Made by a program: the position numbers and the translations under genes. DNA of 34,918 nt from Candidatus Caribbeanibacter nitroreducens. GTDB lineage: Bacteria > Gemmatimonadota > Gemmatimonadetes > Palauibacterales > Palauibacteraceae. The notes under the pieces were generated by a model. That model made no database searches. It saw only the letters and a list, made by a program, of their open reading frames with translations, and was not told where the DNA came from. Location of the stretch: contig CANPVF010000154.1 of assembly GCA_947581645.1 (NCBI GenBank), positions 1 through 34,918 on the forward strand, written 5' to 3'. Shown piece after piece: positions 25,554 to 32,251 of this stretch (position 1 is its first letter; every line of letters begins with the position of its first letter).

Positions 25554-27002
25554 CTACAGCTCCTCGATCCGCATCATGTTGGTGGTCCCGGGAACGTGGA
25601 AGGGCACTCCGGCGGTGACGACGAAGCCGTCTCCCTCCTCCCCGAAGCCGGCACTCAGGGCCTCGCCCCGGGCCCGTCCCACCATCGTCCGGTAGCTGAC
25701 CTCGTCCCGCAGGAGAACGGGATAGACCCCCCAGACCAGGGCCAGCTGGTTGTAGGTGCGCCACTGGTCCGTGACGGCCAGGATCGGGACCGTCGGGCGC
25801 TGGGCCGACATGACGCGGGCGGTGAAGCCGCTCCGGGTCAGGGTGACGATGAACGGCAGGTCCAGCCGCTCGACGGCCTGCAGCGACGCGGCCGCGATGG
25901 CCGCCGACGTGGTCTGCTGGACCTCGGCGCGCTGCTCGCGCTCCCGCAGGGCGACACGGCCGGCCTCGGCTCCGCTCTCCTCCTCGGTCCGGCGTACGAT
26001 GCGCTCCATCGTCCGCACGGCCTCCACGGGATAGTCTCCGATGGCCGTCTCCCCGGAGAGCATCACGGCGTCGGTGCCGTCCAGCAGGGCGTTGGCCACG
26101 TCGGAGACCTCGGCCCGCGTGGGGCGCGGCTGGTCCGTCATGGAGTCGAGCATCTGCGTGGCGGTGATGCTCGGCCGTGCGAAGCGCTGTCCCTCCTGGA
26201 TGATCCGCTTCTGGACCATGGGGACCTCCTCGTAGGGGAGCTCCACCCCCAGGTCCCCCCGGGCCACCATGACGCCGTCGCTCTCCCTCAGGATCCCCGG
26301 GAGGTCGGAGAGCGCCTGGTCCTTCTCGATCTTGGAGATGATCAGCGTCTCGTCGCTGCACCGGTCGCGGAGGGCCCGCACGTCGTCGGACCGCCGAACG
26401 AAGCTCAGGGCCACGTAGTCGATCCCCAGCTCCTCGACGAACTCCAGGTCCTCCTCGTCCTTCGGCGTCAGGCTGGAGGCGCCCACCTCGACCCCGGGCA
26501 GGTTCATGCCCTTCTGCGCCCGGAGGAGCCCGGCCGTGCGGCACCGGGCCACGACGCCGGGGGGCTCCACCCGCTCCACCTCCATCTCGATCCTCCCGTC
26601 GTCCAGGAGGACCGTGTCGCCGGGCGAGAGGTCCTCGGCCAGGCCGGAGTAGGTCGTGGCGATGCACCGCTCGGGCGGGACCCCGGCGGCGCTCTCCGTG
26701 CCCTCCGGCACGAAGCAGTAGGTCTGGCCCTCCTCCAGATCCATGGGCCCGTCCAGGTCGCTGACCCGGATCCGCGGCCCCTGGAGATCGGCGACGACCG
26801 CCAGCGGCCTGCCGTACTCCCGGGCCAGGTCGCGCACCGTCTCGACGACGCGGACGGTCTGCTCGTGGGTGGCGTGGGAGAAGTTGAGCCGGACGGCGTT
26901 CATCCCCGCCTCGAACAGCTCGCGCAGCACGTCGGGCTCGGCGCTGGCCGGGCCGACCGTGCACACGATCTTGGCTCGTCTGAAGTCCGGTGCGGCCGTC
27001 AT
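25554..27002 (-). CDS. pyk: Pyruvate kinase
   Basis: Makes pyruvate and ATP from phosphoenolpyruvate and ADP, the last glycolytic step. The 482-residue protein has the usual length. Motifs are RRAKIVCTVGPAS, GMNAVRLNFSHATHE, ADLQGPRIRV, SKIEKDQAL with the catalytic lysine, ARGDLGVELPYEEVP and ATQMLDSM. The C-terminal allosteric domain (ILAVTDQ) follows and ends MMRIEEL. The start is ATG 27002 (MTAAPDFRRAKIV), not the 27269 ORF start, which runs through the leader. A promoter at 27196-27224 gives a leader of about 190 nt. The PhnP-like gene follows after 62 bp. Confidence 0.97.
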   Translation of the reverse strand: MTAAPDFRRAKIVCTVGPASAEPDVLRELFEAGMNAVRLNFSHATHEQTVRVVETVRDLAREYGRPLAVVADLQGPRIRVSDLDGPMDLEEGQTYCFVPEGTESAAGVPPERCIATTYSGLAEDLSPGDTVLLDDGRIEMEVERVEPPGVVARCRTAGLLRAQKGMNLPGVEVGASSLTPKDEEDLEFVEELGIDYVALSFVRRSDDVRALRDRCSDETLIISKIEKDQALSDLPGILRESDGVMVARGDLGVELPYEEVPMVQKRIIQEGQRFARPSITATQMLDSMTDQPRPTRAEVSDVANALLDGTDAVMLSGETAIGDYPVEAVRTMERIVRRTEEESGAEAGRVALREREQRAEVQQTTSAAIAAASLQAVERLDLPFIVTLTRSGFTARVMSAQRPTVPILAVTDQWRTYNQLALVWGVYPVLLRDEVSYRTMVGRARGEALSAGFGEEGDGFVVTAGVPFHVPGTTNMMRIEEL

Positions 27003-27195
27003 CTGCGGTAGGAACGGGCTGGAATCATGCGGATGTGGGTCGAGGTCGAAAGCGGGTCCCGCGCGGCACGGTCGCGTCCGGCGGCGGTCCTCCGGCCCGG
27101 GGAGTCGACTCCGCGGGGAGCCTCCGGGTCGGGCCCCTGGAATCGCCGGCAGCCGTGGAGCTCGCGTATGCAATCGCGCGTGCAGCGCCGGCGAA

Positions 27196-27224
27196 AGTCT
27201 AGCCGTTCCGCGGGGGGCGAGCAA
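27196..27224 (-). promoter_or_regulatory. Candidate promoter of pyk operon
   Basis: On the minus strand, TTGCTC (27219-27224) and TAGACT (27196-27201) are 17 bp apart. The predicted start lies near 27190, leaving a roughly 190-nt leader before the pyk ATG at 27002. Confidence 0.6.
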
Positions 27225-27259
27225 ACCCTTGCGCCCGCCTCGAACCGGGGCTCGAAGGC

Positions 27260-27288
27260 TTGTCGCCACCCCCCGTCGGGACTAGATT
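27260..27288 (+). promoter_or_regulatory. Candidate promoter of the first cold-shock gene
   Basis: TTGTCG (27260-27265) and TAGATT (27283-27288) have exactly 17 bp between them. Initiation near 27295 would give a leader of about 140 nt before the csp ATG, a length typical of cspA-like mRNAs whose leaders fold differently in the cold. Confidence 0.65.
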
Positions 27289-27435
27289 TTCGACCGATGA
27301 TCGATCGTACGGCGTACCGTGCAGCATCCGGTCGATGACCCGTCGAGTGATCCCACGCGGCGGGCCCTCTGGCGGACGAAGCCACTCCCCGCCGCGGAGG
27401 TCCGTCCCGGCAGTTTCCCTGCATCTGGAGGCACG

Positions 27436-27663
27436 ATGAGCCGAGTGACCGGTACGGTGAAGTGGTTCTCGAACCCGAAGGGATACGGGTTCATCGAGGA
27501 CGAGGACGGGCGCGACCTCTTCGTCCACTACACGGCGATCGAGGGCACCGGCTTTCGGTCGCTCGACGAGGGCGAGAGCGTCGAGTTCTCGGTCGAGGAG
27601 ACCGACCGCGGTCTCCAGGCCCGTGACGTGATACGCAACGACCAGACAGCCCCGGCCGGCTGA
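27436..27663 (+). CDS. Cold-shock domain protein
   Basis: A 75-residue CspA-family single-stranded nucleic-acid-binding protein and RNA chaperone. The RNP1 motif KGYGFIE and RNP2 DLFVHYTAI are intact, within [20 protein letters not shown] and the end strand GLQARDVIR. The ATG 27436 follows TGGAGG by 5 bases. It has a long leader from the promoter at 27260-27288. A second, longer cold-shock gene follows 60 bp downstream. Confidence 0.95.
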   Translation: MSRVTGTVKWFSNPKGYGFIEDEDGRDLFVHYTAIEGTGFRSLDEGESVEFSVEETDRGLQARDVIRNDQTAPAG

Positions 27664-27723
27664 CGAACTGTCGCGGTACGCCGGTCGAGGCGACGACTCA
27701 GCAACACGGAAGGAGCAGGTTCG

Positions 27724-28122
27724 ATGGCTAGCAAGACCGGCAACGTGAAGTGGTTTTCGAACGAGAAGGGATACGGATTCATCGAGCAGGAGAACGGTGA
27801 GGACGTCTTCGTCCACCACTCGGACATCGAGGGCGACGGCTACAAGACGCTGAAGCAGGGCGAGACGGTCGAGTACGAGATCATCGAGGCCGACAAGGGC
27901 CCCAAGGCCCAGAACGTCGTCCGCAGCGACGGGGACGACGGCAACGGCGACGGCGGCGCGTCGGAGGAGCGGGAGTCCCGCGGCGAGTCGTCGGGACGGA
28001 ACGGCGGCTCGAGCCGGAGCGCGGCCTCGTCCGGGACGGAACGGGAAGAGCCGCAGGCCGACTCCAGCCTCGCCCGCCAGCTCCGAAAGAAGCTCAGCGA
28101 GCGGTTTCTGGGCGGAGACTGA
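27724..28122 (+). CDS. Cold-shock domain protein with C-terminal extension
   Basis: The 132-residue product begins with a complete cold-shock domain (about 1-68: [20 protein letters not shown] with RNP1, then DVFVHHSDI and GPKAQNVVR). A roughly 45-residue Gly/Ser/Glu/Asp-rich disordered stretch follows, then a basic amphipathic end, [13 protein letters not shown]. Normal CspA proteins stop after about 70 residues. The start ATG follows GGAAGGAGC. It is 60 bp after the first csp gene and could share its transcript. The extension may add RNA binding or protein contacts; that is inference. Confidence 0.9.
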   Translation: MASKTGNVKWFSNEKGYGFIEQENGEDVFVHHSDIEGDGYKTLKQGETVEYEIIEADKGPKAQNVVRSDGDDGNGDGGASEERESRGESSGRNGGSSRSAASSGTEREEPQADSSLARQLRKKLSERFLGGD

Positions 28123-28176
28123 ACGCGCGATTCCCGAGGAACAGGCCGGCCCCTCCGGGGTTGTACGAGGAGCGAC

Positions 28177-28212
28177 CAGCTCAACAGCTGTAGTTCAGCC
28201 AGATGGCTGAAC
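28177..28212 (+). other. Two adjacent hairpins in the rpsU leader
   Basis: CAGCT-CAAC-AGCTG (28177-28190, 5 bp) is followed by GTTCAGCC-AGAT-GGCTGAAC (28193-28212, perfect 8-bp stem, 4-base loop). No T-run follows, so these are not intrinsic terminators. They lie 75-110 bp before the rpsU start, in a place suitable for leader-mediated control or RNA processing. Function is not known. Confidence 0.5.
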
Positions 28213-28287
28213 GGAAACGAACGAAGGCGACGAGGACGCTGGCGGCGCTGCCCCGGTGCGCGTTGTTTTCACGACCCTCAGGAGGGG

Positions 28288-28479
28288 ATGTCTTTGGAGT
28301 ATCGAATCGGCAGGAACGAGGACCTGAACCGCGCGCTCAGGAAGTTCCGACGCAAGGTGCAGCGGGCCGGCATCTTCCGTGACATGAAGAGGATCCGCTA
28401 CTACGAGAAGCCCAGCGAGGCGCGACGCCGCAAGGAGAAGGCGGCCGCGCGCCGACGGCGACGCCGACAGAGGAACTGA
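28288..28479 (+). CDS. rpsU: 30S ribosomal protein S21
   Basis: A 63-residue S21 of the small ribosomal subunit. It has NEDLNRALRKFRRKVQRAGIFRDMKRIRYYEKPSEARRRKEKAAARRRRRRQ, with the typical ALRKFRRKV helix and a very basic tail. ATG 28288 follows AGGAGG by only 2 bases; a TTG six bases later would have a better 8-base spacing, so the true N-terminus is uncertain. It is followed by a strong terminator at 28539-28572. Confidence 0.95.
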   Translation: MSLEYRIGRNEDLNRALRKFRRKVQRAGIFRDMKRIRYYEKPSEARRRKEKAAARRRRRRQRN

Positions 28480-28538
28480 CGCGCCGCCGGACGGGCGCAT
28501 CGGACGGCCAGAGACAGAAGACGGCGGTCCGTGGACGG

Positions 28539-28572
28539 GCCCCGCCGACCCCCGAGGTCGGCGGGGCTTTTC
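28539..28572 (+). terminator. Intrinsic terminator after rpsU
   Basis: A perfect 12-bp GC-rich stem (GCCCCGCCGACC / GGTCGGCGGGGC, 5-base loop) followed by TTTTC. It is a textbook Rho-independent terminator for the csp/rpsU transcripts and stands just before the convergent HD-domain gene. The minus-strand side has no T-run. Confidence 0.92.
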
Positions 28573-28582
28573 TGTTGTGGCT

Positions 28583-29449
28583 CTACAGCTGGAAACGCTC
28601 CACCAGCTGCTTCTCCTCTTCCGCCTCGATGTGGGCTTCGACCTGCATGAACCGCTCGAGCCCGGACCCCGCGAGCTTCTTCCGCAGCAGCTGGTCCACC
28701 TGGAACACACCGGCCGAGTTGGTCATCTCCACCCGGACCCTCACGGGCGTCGCGTCCCCCTCCTCGATGTGCACCGACTCGATGGCCGCCGCCGACACCG
28801 AGTGGATGGAGGTGGAGCCGCGCTCGAAGGGGATCCTCGATCGTCCCTCCGCCATGTCCAGGGCGTCCGCGATCCGCAGGACCCCCGCCTCCACGGTCAG
28901 GGGCGTGCCGCCCGACCGGTGGGCGATGATGGCGTGCAGGATCTCCGACCGGAGGATGGTGTCCCGGGGCGGGTCGTAGAAGTCGCCCAGCAGCTCCCGC
29001 AGCTTGGGCTGGGCCACGAACAGCGAATAGGCCTCGTGGTCCTCCCGATGAATCGACATGCCCACGTCGTGGAGGAGGGCCGCCAGGACCACCGCGACCT
29101 CGGCGTCCTCCTTCTCCATTCCGTAGTCCCGCATGAGGCTGGACGGGATGCCCGCGTCCACCAGCAGGCGGAGGAGCTTGAGGGCGGAGTTGGCGACGAT
29201 CTGCATGTGCACGGGCCCGTGGTCGGACATGTTGAGCCGGTCCACGGCGTTCACGTTGGCCGCCACCCACTGGGCGTAGAGCTCGTCGTCCCCGTTCACC
29301 CGCTCCACCAGCTCCGCCAGCTTCGGGTTGTGCCGGGCCGGAACCCGGATCTCGATCCGGTCCTCGAAGCGCTCCTCGGGGGAGCCGGGCTCCGGCGGTC
29401 CGCTGCCCGGCGTCGAGCCGCCGCTTCCGCTCGTCTCGTCTTCGCTCAT
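28583..29449 (-). CDS. HD-domain metal-dependent phosphohydrolase
   Basis: A 288-residue HD-superfamily protein. The start is ATG 29449 (MSEDETSGS), with GGGAGA a few bases upstream; the longer track ORF lacks support. After a Gly/Ser/Pro-rich N-terminus (about 1-25), the HD motifs are HGPVHMQIVANSAL, LAALLHDVGMSIHREDHE and IIAHRSGG followed by IADALDMAEGR. The C-terminal part is an alpha/beta region with VRVRVEMTNSAG. HD enzymes hydrolyse phosphoesters, including nucleotides and cyclic dinucleotides; the substrate is unknown. It is 28 bp downstream of the aminotransferase, probably the same transcript. Confidence 0.87.
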   Translation of the reverse strand: MSEDETSGSGGSTPGSGPPEPGSPEERFEDRIEIRVPARHNPKLAELVERVNGDDELYAQWVAANVNAVDRLNMSDHGPVHMQIVANSALKLLRLLVDAGIPSSLMRDYGMEKEDAEVAVVLAALLHDVGMSIHREDHEAYSLFVAQPKLRELLGDFYDPPRDTILRSEILHAIIAHRSGGTPLTVEAGVLRIADALDMAEGRSRIPFERGSTSIHSVSAAAIESVHIEEGDATPVRVRVEMTNSAGVFQVDQLLRKKLAGSGLERFMQVEAHIEAEEEKQLVERFQL

Positions 29450-29477
29450 GGGTCTCCCGTCGTGGGCATCGCGTCCG

Positions 29478-30659
29478 TCAGAGGGAGGCGAGCCGCCCGG
29501 CGGCCTTCTCCAGCGTCTCCTCGGTCTTGCAGAAGGCGAACCGCACGAGGTCGCGTCCCCGCTCCGGATCGGAGAAGAAGCTCGATCCCGGCACCGGGGC
29601 GACACCGACCTCCCTCGTCAGCCAGCGGGCGAACTCGTCGTCGGGCAGGTCGCTCACGCCGGAGAAGTCCGCCAGGACGTAATAGGCCCCCTCGGGCCGC
29701 GAGCAGCGGAAGCCGGCCGCGGTGAGCGCCTCGTGCAGGATCTCTCGCCGGCGGCGGTAGTCCGCCTCCAGCCTCTCGTAGTAGTCCGCGCCGAGCTCCT
29801 CGAGGCCCGCCGCCACGCCCTCCTGCAGCGGCGCGGGGGCCCCGACGGTGAGGAAGTCGTGCACCTTGCGGATCGCGTCGGTGGCCTCCGGGGGCGCCAC
29901 GATCCACCCGATCCTCCAGCCGGTGATCGAGAACGTCTTGGAAGCACCGCTCACCGTGACCGTGCGGTCCCGCATGCCCGGGAGGGAGGCCATCGACCGG
30001 TGTTCCCCCTCGTACCAGATGTGCTCGTAGATCTCGTCCGTGAAGACGTAGGCGTCGTGCCGGCGACAGAGCTCCGCCACGCCTTCCATCTCCCGTCGGT
30101 CGAAGACCCGGCCGGTGGGATTGTTCGGCGTGTTGAGGACCACGGCCCGGGTCTGGTCTCCGAAGGCCCGCTCCAGCCGTTCGAGGTCGATGGTGCGGTC
30201 CTCGGCCAGCGGCACGAAGACCGGCTCGGCTCCGCAGAGCTCGGCGTCCGGACCGTAGTTCTCGTAGAAGGGCTCGAGGATGACGACCTCGTCCCCGGGA
30301 TTCACCAGGGCGAGAAAGGTGGAGGCCATGGCCTCGGTGGCCCCGCATGCGACGGTGATCTCGCGGTCCGGGTCGACGTCGAGGCCGTAGTGTTCGTCCT
30401 GGTGTTCGGCGATCGCCTCCCGCAGGCGGTCGCTGCCCCAGGTGATGGCGTACTGGTTGATGCCGTCGGCGATGGCGCGCTGCCCCTCGCGCTTGATCAG
30501 GTCGGGCGCGGGAAAATCCGGGAAGCCCTGCGCCAGGTTCACGGCTCCGTGCTTCCGGGCCAGGCGGGTCATGCCCCGGATCACGGACTCGGTGAATCCA
30601 TGGGTGCGCCGCGCCGTACCGGGGGGTGCGGTCGGCGCGCTCTCGTCTGCGGTCTCCAA
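29478..30659 (-). CDS. Class I PLP aminotransferase (KAT/methionine-type)
   Basis: A 393-residue fold-type I aminotransferase. It contains GAVNLAQGFPDFPAPD, NQYAITWGSDRLREAI, the PLP-contact NTPNNPTGRVF, the Asp of VFTDEIYEH, and the Schiff-base lysine in SGASKTFSITGWRIGW; a late Arg (LVRFAFCK) fits substrate carboxylate binding. The QGFPDF region is common in kynurenine/glutamine-phenylpyruvate/methionine aminotransferases; exact specificity is unknown. The likely start is TTG 30659, with GGGAGG 7 bases upstream. No in-frame ATG/GTG precedes the conserved N-terminus. Confidence 0.92.
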   Translation of the reverse strand: METADESAPTAPPGTARRTHGFTESVIRGMTRLARKHGAVNLAQGFPDFPAPDLIKREGQRAIADGINQYAITWGSDRLREAIAEHQDEHYGLDVDPDREITVACGATEAMASTFLALVNPGDEVVILEPFYENYGPDAELCGAEPVFVPLAEDRTIDLERLERAFGDQTRAVVLNTPNNPTGRVFDRREMEGVAELCRRHDAYVFTDEIYEHIWYEGEHRSMASLPGMRDRTVTVSGASKTFSITGWRIGWIVAPPEATDAIRKVHDFLTVGAPAPLQEGVAAGLEELGADYYERLEADYRRRREILHEALTAAGFRCSRPEGAYYVLADFSGVSDLPDDEFARWLTREVGVAPVPGSSFFSDPERGRDLVRFAFCKTEETLEKAAGRLASL

Positions 30660-30766
30660 GTGTGGGCCTCCCTGCTGGTTCCGGTGGACCGGGCGGGCGC
30701 CCCCGTGCCTCCATCGGCCGGACGGTCCGGCGGCGACGGGCCGGGACGACCCGGGCGTCACGGCGC

Positions 30767-30797
30767 AATATGCAGAGGGGAGGGGTGCGGGTGTCAA
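30767..30797 (-). promoter_or_regulatory. Candidate promoter of the aminotransferase/HD pair
   Basis: On the minus strand a perfect TTGACA (30792-30797) is 19 bp from CATATT (30767-30772). The spacing is longer than ideal, so the -10 assignment is uncertain. It lies about 110 bp before the TTG start. Confidence 0.45.
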
Positions 30798-30891
30798 CGC
30801 GGCGGCCGTCCCCCGAATCCCGGGGGAACGAACCCACCCCCACCGGAGTTTAAGATACACGACCCCCATCCCCAGCCGCCGGGAGGCCATG

Positions 30892-31506
30892 ATGAGTCGA
30901 CGAGAGGTGGAACGGCGGAAGTTTCGACAGGCGCTCGTCCCGGGACTCGTCCTCTCCGTCGTCGCCCACGTCCTCCTGCTCGGGCTCGGCGGCTTCGGCG
31001 TCCCCACCTGGACGGAGGCGCCGCCGGACCGGACCCGGGAGGACCGGGCCGAGGAGTGGGAGGAGGAGAGCCTCGAGGTCGTGAGGGTCCGCGCGCGTCC
31101 GTCCCGGGCCGCGAACGGTCCGGCCTCCGGCGCGACCTCCGCCCGTCCGGCGGAGCGGGCCGCGGCCAGCGCTCCCGCGCCGGTGGTTCGGGCACCGTCC
31201 GCCCGGGCCCTGGCCGCCGAGCCCGTGGACGTCCCCTCCGTCGTCGTGGCCGTGAGAGCCGAGGAGCGGGAGGAGCGCCTGAGCGCCTCGGACCTCGCCG
31301 CCCTCTTCCCGGGACGGAGCGAGATGCCGAAGCCCACGAGCCGGGCCGCCCGCGAGGCGTCCGGCGAGCCCCGCGACGCCGGGGATCGCTTCCGCGGGGT
31401 GCGCGGCACGCGCCGGGCCGGGCCCCGTGGCGGAGGCTGCATCGTTCGCCCCGGAACCGCCATCAACCGACGGTTCCCGGAGGGCATCACGATCGGCGGC
31501 GGATGA
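30892..31506 (+). CDS. TonB-N-like single-pass membrane protein of unknown function
   Basis: A 204-residue protein. A basic N-terminus (MSRREVERRKFRQ) precedes one transmembrane helix (LVPGLVLSVVAHVLLLGLGGF), then an acidic/Arg/Ala/Pro-rich periplasmic stretch. This resembles the N-terminal half of TonB-type proteins, but no TonB C-terminal receptor-binding domain is present. The last 30 residues (GGGCIVRPGTAINRRFPEGIT) look distinct, with one Cys. ATG 30892 follows GGGAGG by 5 bases; ATG 30889 is the alternative. The next gene starts 1 bp after its stop. Function is unknown. Confidence 0.65.
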   Translation: MSRREVERRKFRQALVPGLVLSVVAHVLLLGLGGFGVPTWTEAPPDRTREDRAEEWEEESLEVVRVRARPSRAANGPASGATSARPAERAAASAPAPVVRAPSARALAAEPVDVPSVVVAVRAEEREERLSASDLAALFPGRSEMPKPTSRAAREASGEPRDAGDRFRGVRGTRRAGPRGGGCIVRPGTAINRRFPEGITIGGG

Positions 31507-31507
31507 G

Positions 31508-32251
31508 ATGACCGGCGCCGGCCACCCACATCTGACGACCGCTCTCCTGGTCGCGGCGCTCCTAGTCGTCCCGGGTCGACCGCCCACCGGGCCGCGGCCG
31601 CCCGGGGTGACGTCCCTCCGGTCGCCGGCCCCGGCCGACACCATCGTCGACAGCTTCCACGGCTACGAGCTCGGCACGCCCGGAGACCGGATCGGGGAGA
31701 TCGACGTCTCCCGTCCGCCCGACGAGCGGGTGGACGGGCTCGAGGTCTACGCCCGGTCGCTCCGCTTCATCGCCATGCCCACCCGGGCCTACTTCTACCT
31801 GGACACGGCCGAGCATCGCCTCCGGCGCGGGAAACACCTCATCGAGCCGGACCCGGCGTCCTGCGTCCGCGAGCTCACGACGCTCCGGCTGATGGTCGCG
31901 GGCACCCACCCGGACCTCTCCGTCCGCGTCATCCGCGGGGCCGGGGCCGGGGGCGACACGGCGACCGTCCGGGGCGGCACGCCGCCGGTCCGCTGCCCCG
32001 CCTTCATGGAGGCGGAGGAGGCCCGCGGGTGGTCGGTCCTGTTCCGAAACCCCGAGACGGAGGCCGTGGAGGTCCGGATGGAGCTGTTTCGGCGCGACGG
32101 AAAGCCCCGGATCCTGGCCTGCTATCTGAACGAAAGCGACTGTGTATGGCCGGACTCCGTGGCGGTGGAGCCGGGGCCGAAGATGCTGGCTCCCGAGCGG
32201 GGACCGGACACCACGGAAGCGCGCGGAGAGCCCGGAGAGGAACGAGGATGA
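31508..32251 (+). CDS. Predicted exported protein of unknown function
   Basis: A 247-residue protein with a probable signal peptide (TTALLVAALLVVPG). The mature part includes LEVYARSLRFIAMPTRAYFYLDTAEHRL and four cysteines, two close together (ACYLNESDC). I do not recognise the family. ATG 31508 begins 1 bp after the stop of the TonB-N-like gene; its own stop overlaps the amidohydrolase start as ATGA. This suggests one co-translated three-gene unit. Confidence 0.65.
   Translation: MTGAGHPHLTTALLVAALLVVPGRPPTGPRPPGVTSLRSPAPADTIVDSFHGYELGTPGDRIGEIDVSRPPDERVDGLEVYARSLRFIAMPTRAYFYLDTAEHRLRRGKHLIEPDPASCVRELTTLRLMVAGTHPDLSVRVIRGAGAGGDTATVRGGTPPVRCPAFMEAEEARGWSVLFRNPETEAVEVRMELFRRDGKPRILACYLNESDCVWPDSVAVEPGPKMLAPERGPDTTEARGEPGEERG

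Larger units (their letters stand above)
27003..27435. other. Divergent regulatory region between pyk and csp
   Basis: This 433-bp stretch has no credible gene. It holds the pyk promoter and its roughly 190-nt leader on the minus strand, and a csp promoter with a roughly 140-nt leader on the plus strand. It is somewhat AT-richer than its surroundings near the two promoters (27180-27310). Short ORFs in the track here are shadows. Confidence 0.7.

Noticed and set aside
24719-26964. 749-aa ORF as a fusion of MBL domain with a long N-terminal part
   Set aside because: The N-terminal part is an Arg/Gly/Pro-rich shadow of pyk; MBL homology begins at the GTG at 25491.
28193-28212. 8-bp hairpin before rpsU as a csp terminator
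   Set aside because: It is followed by GGAAACGAACG with no T-run, so it is not an intrinsic terminator.
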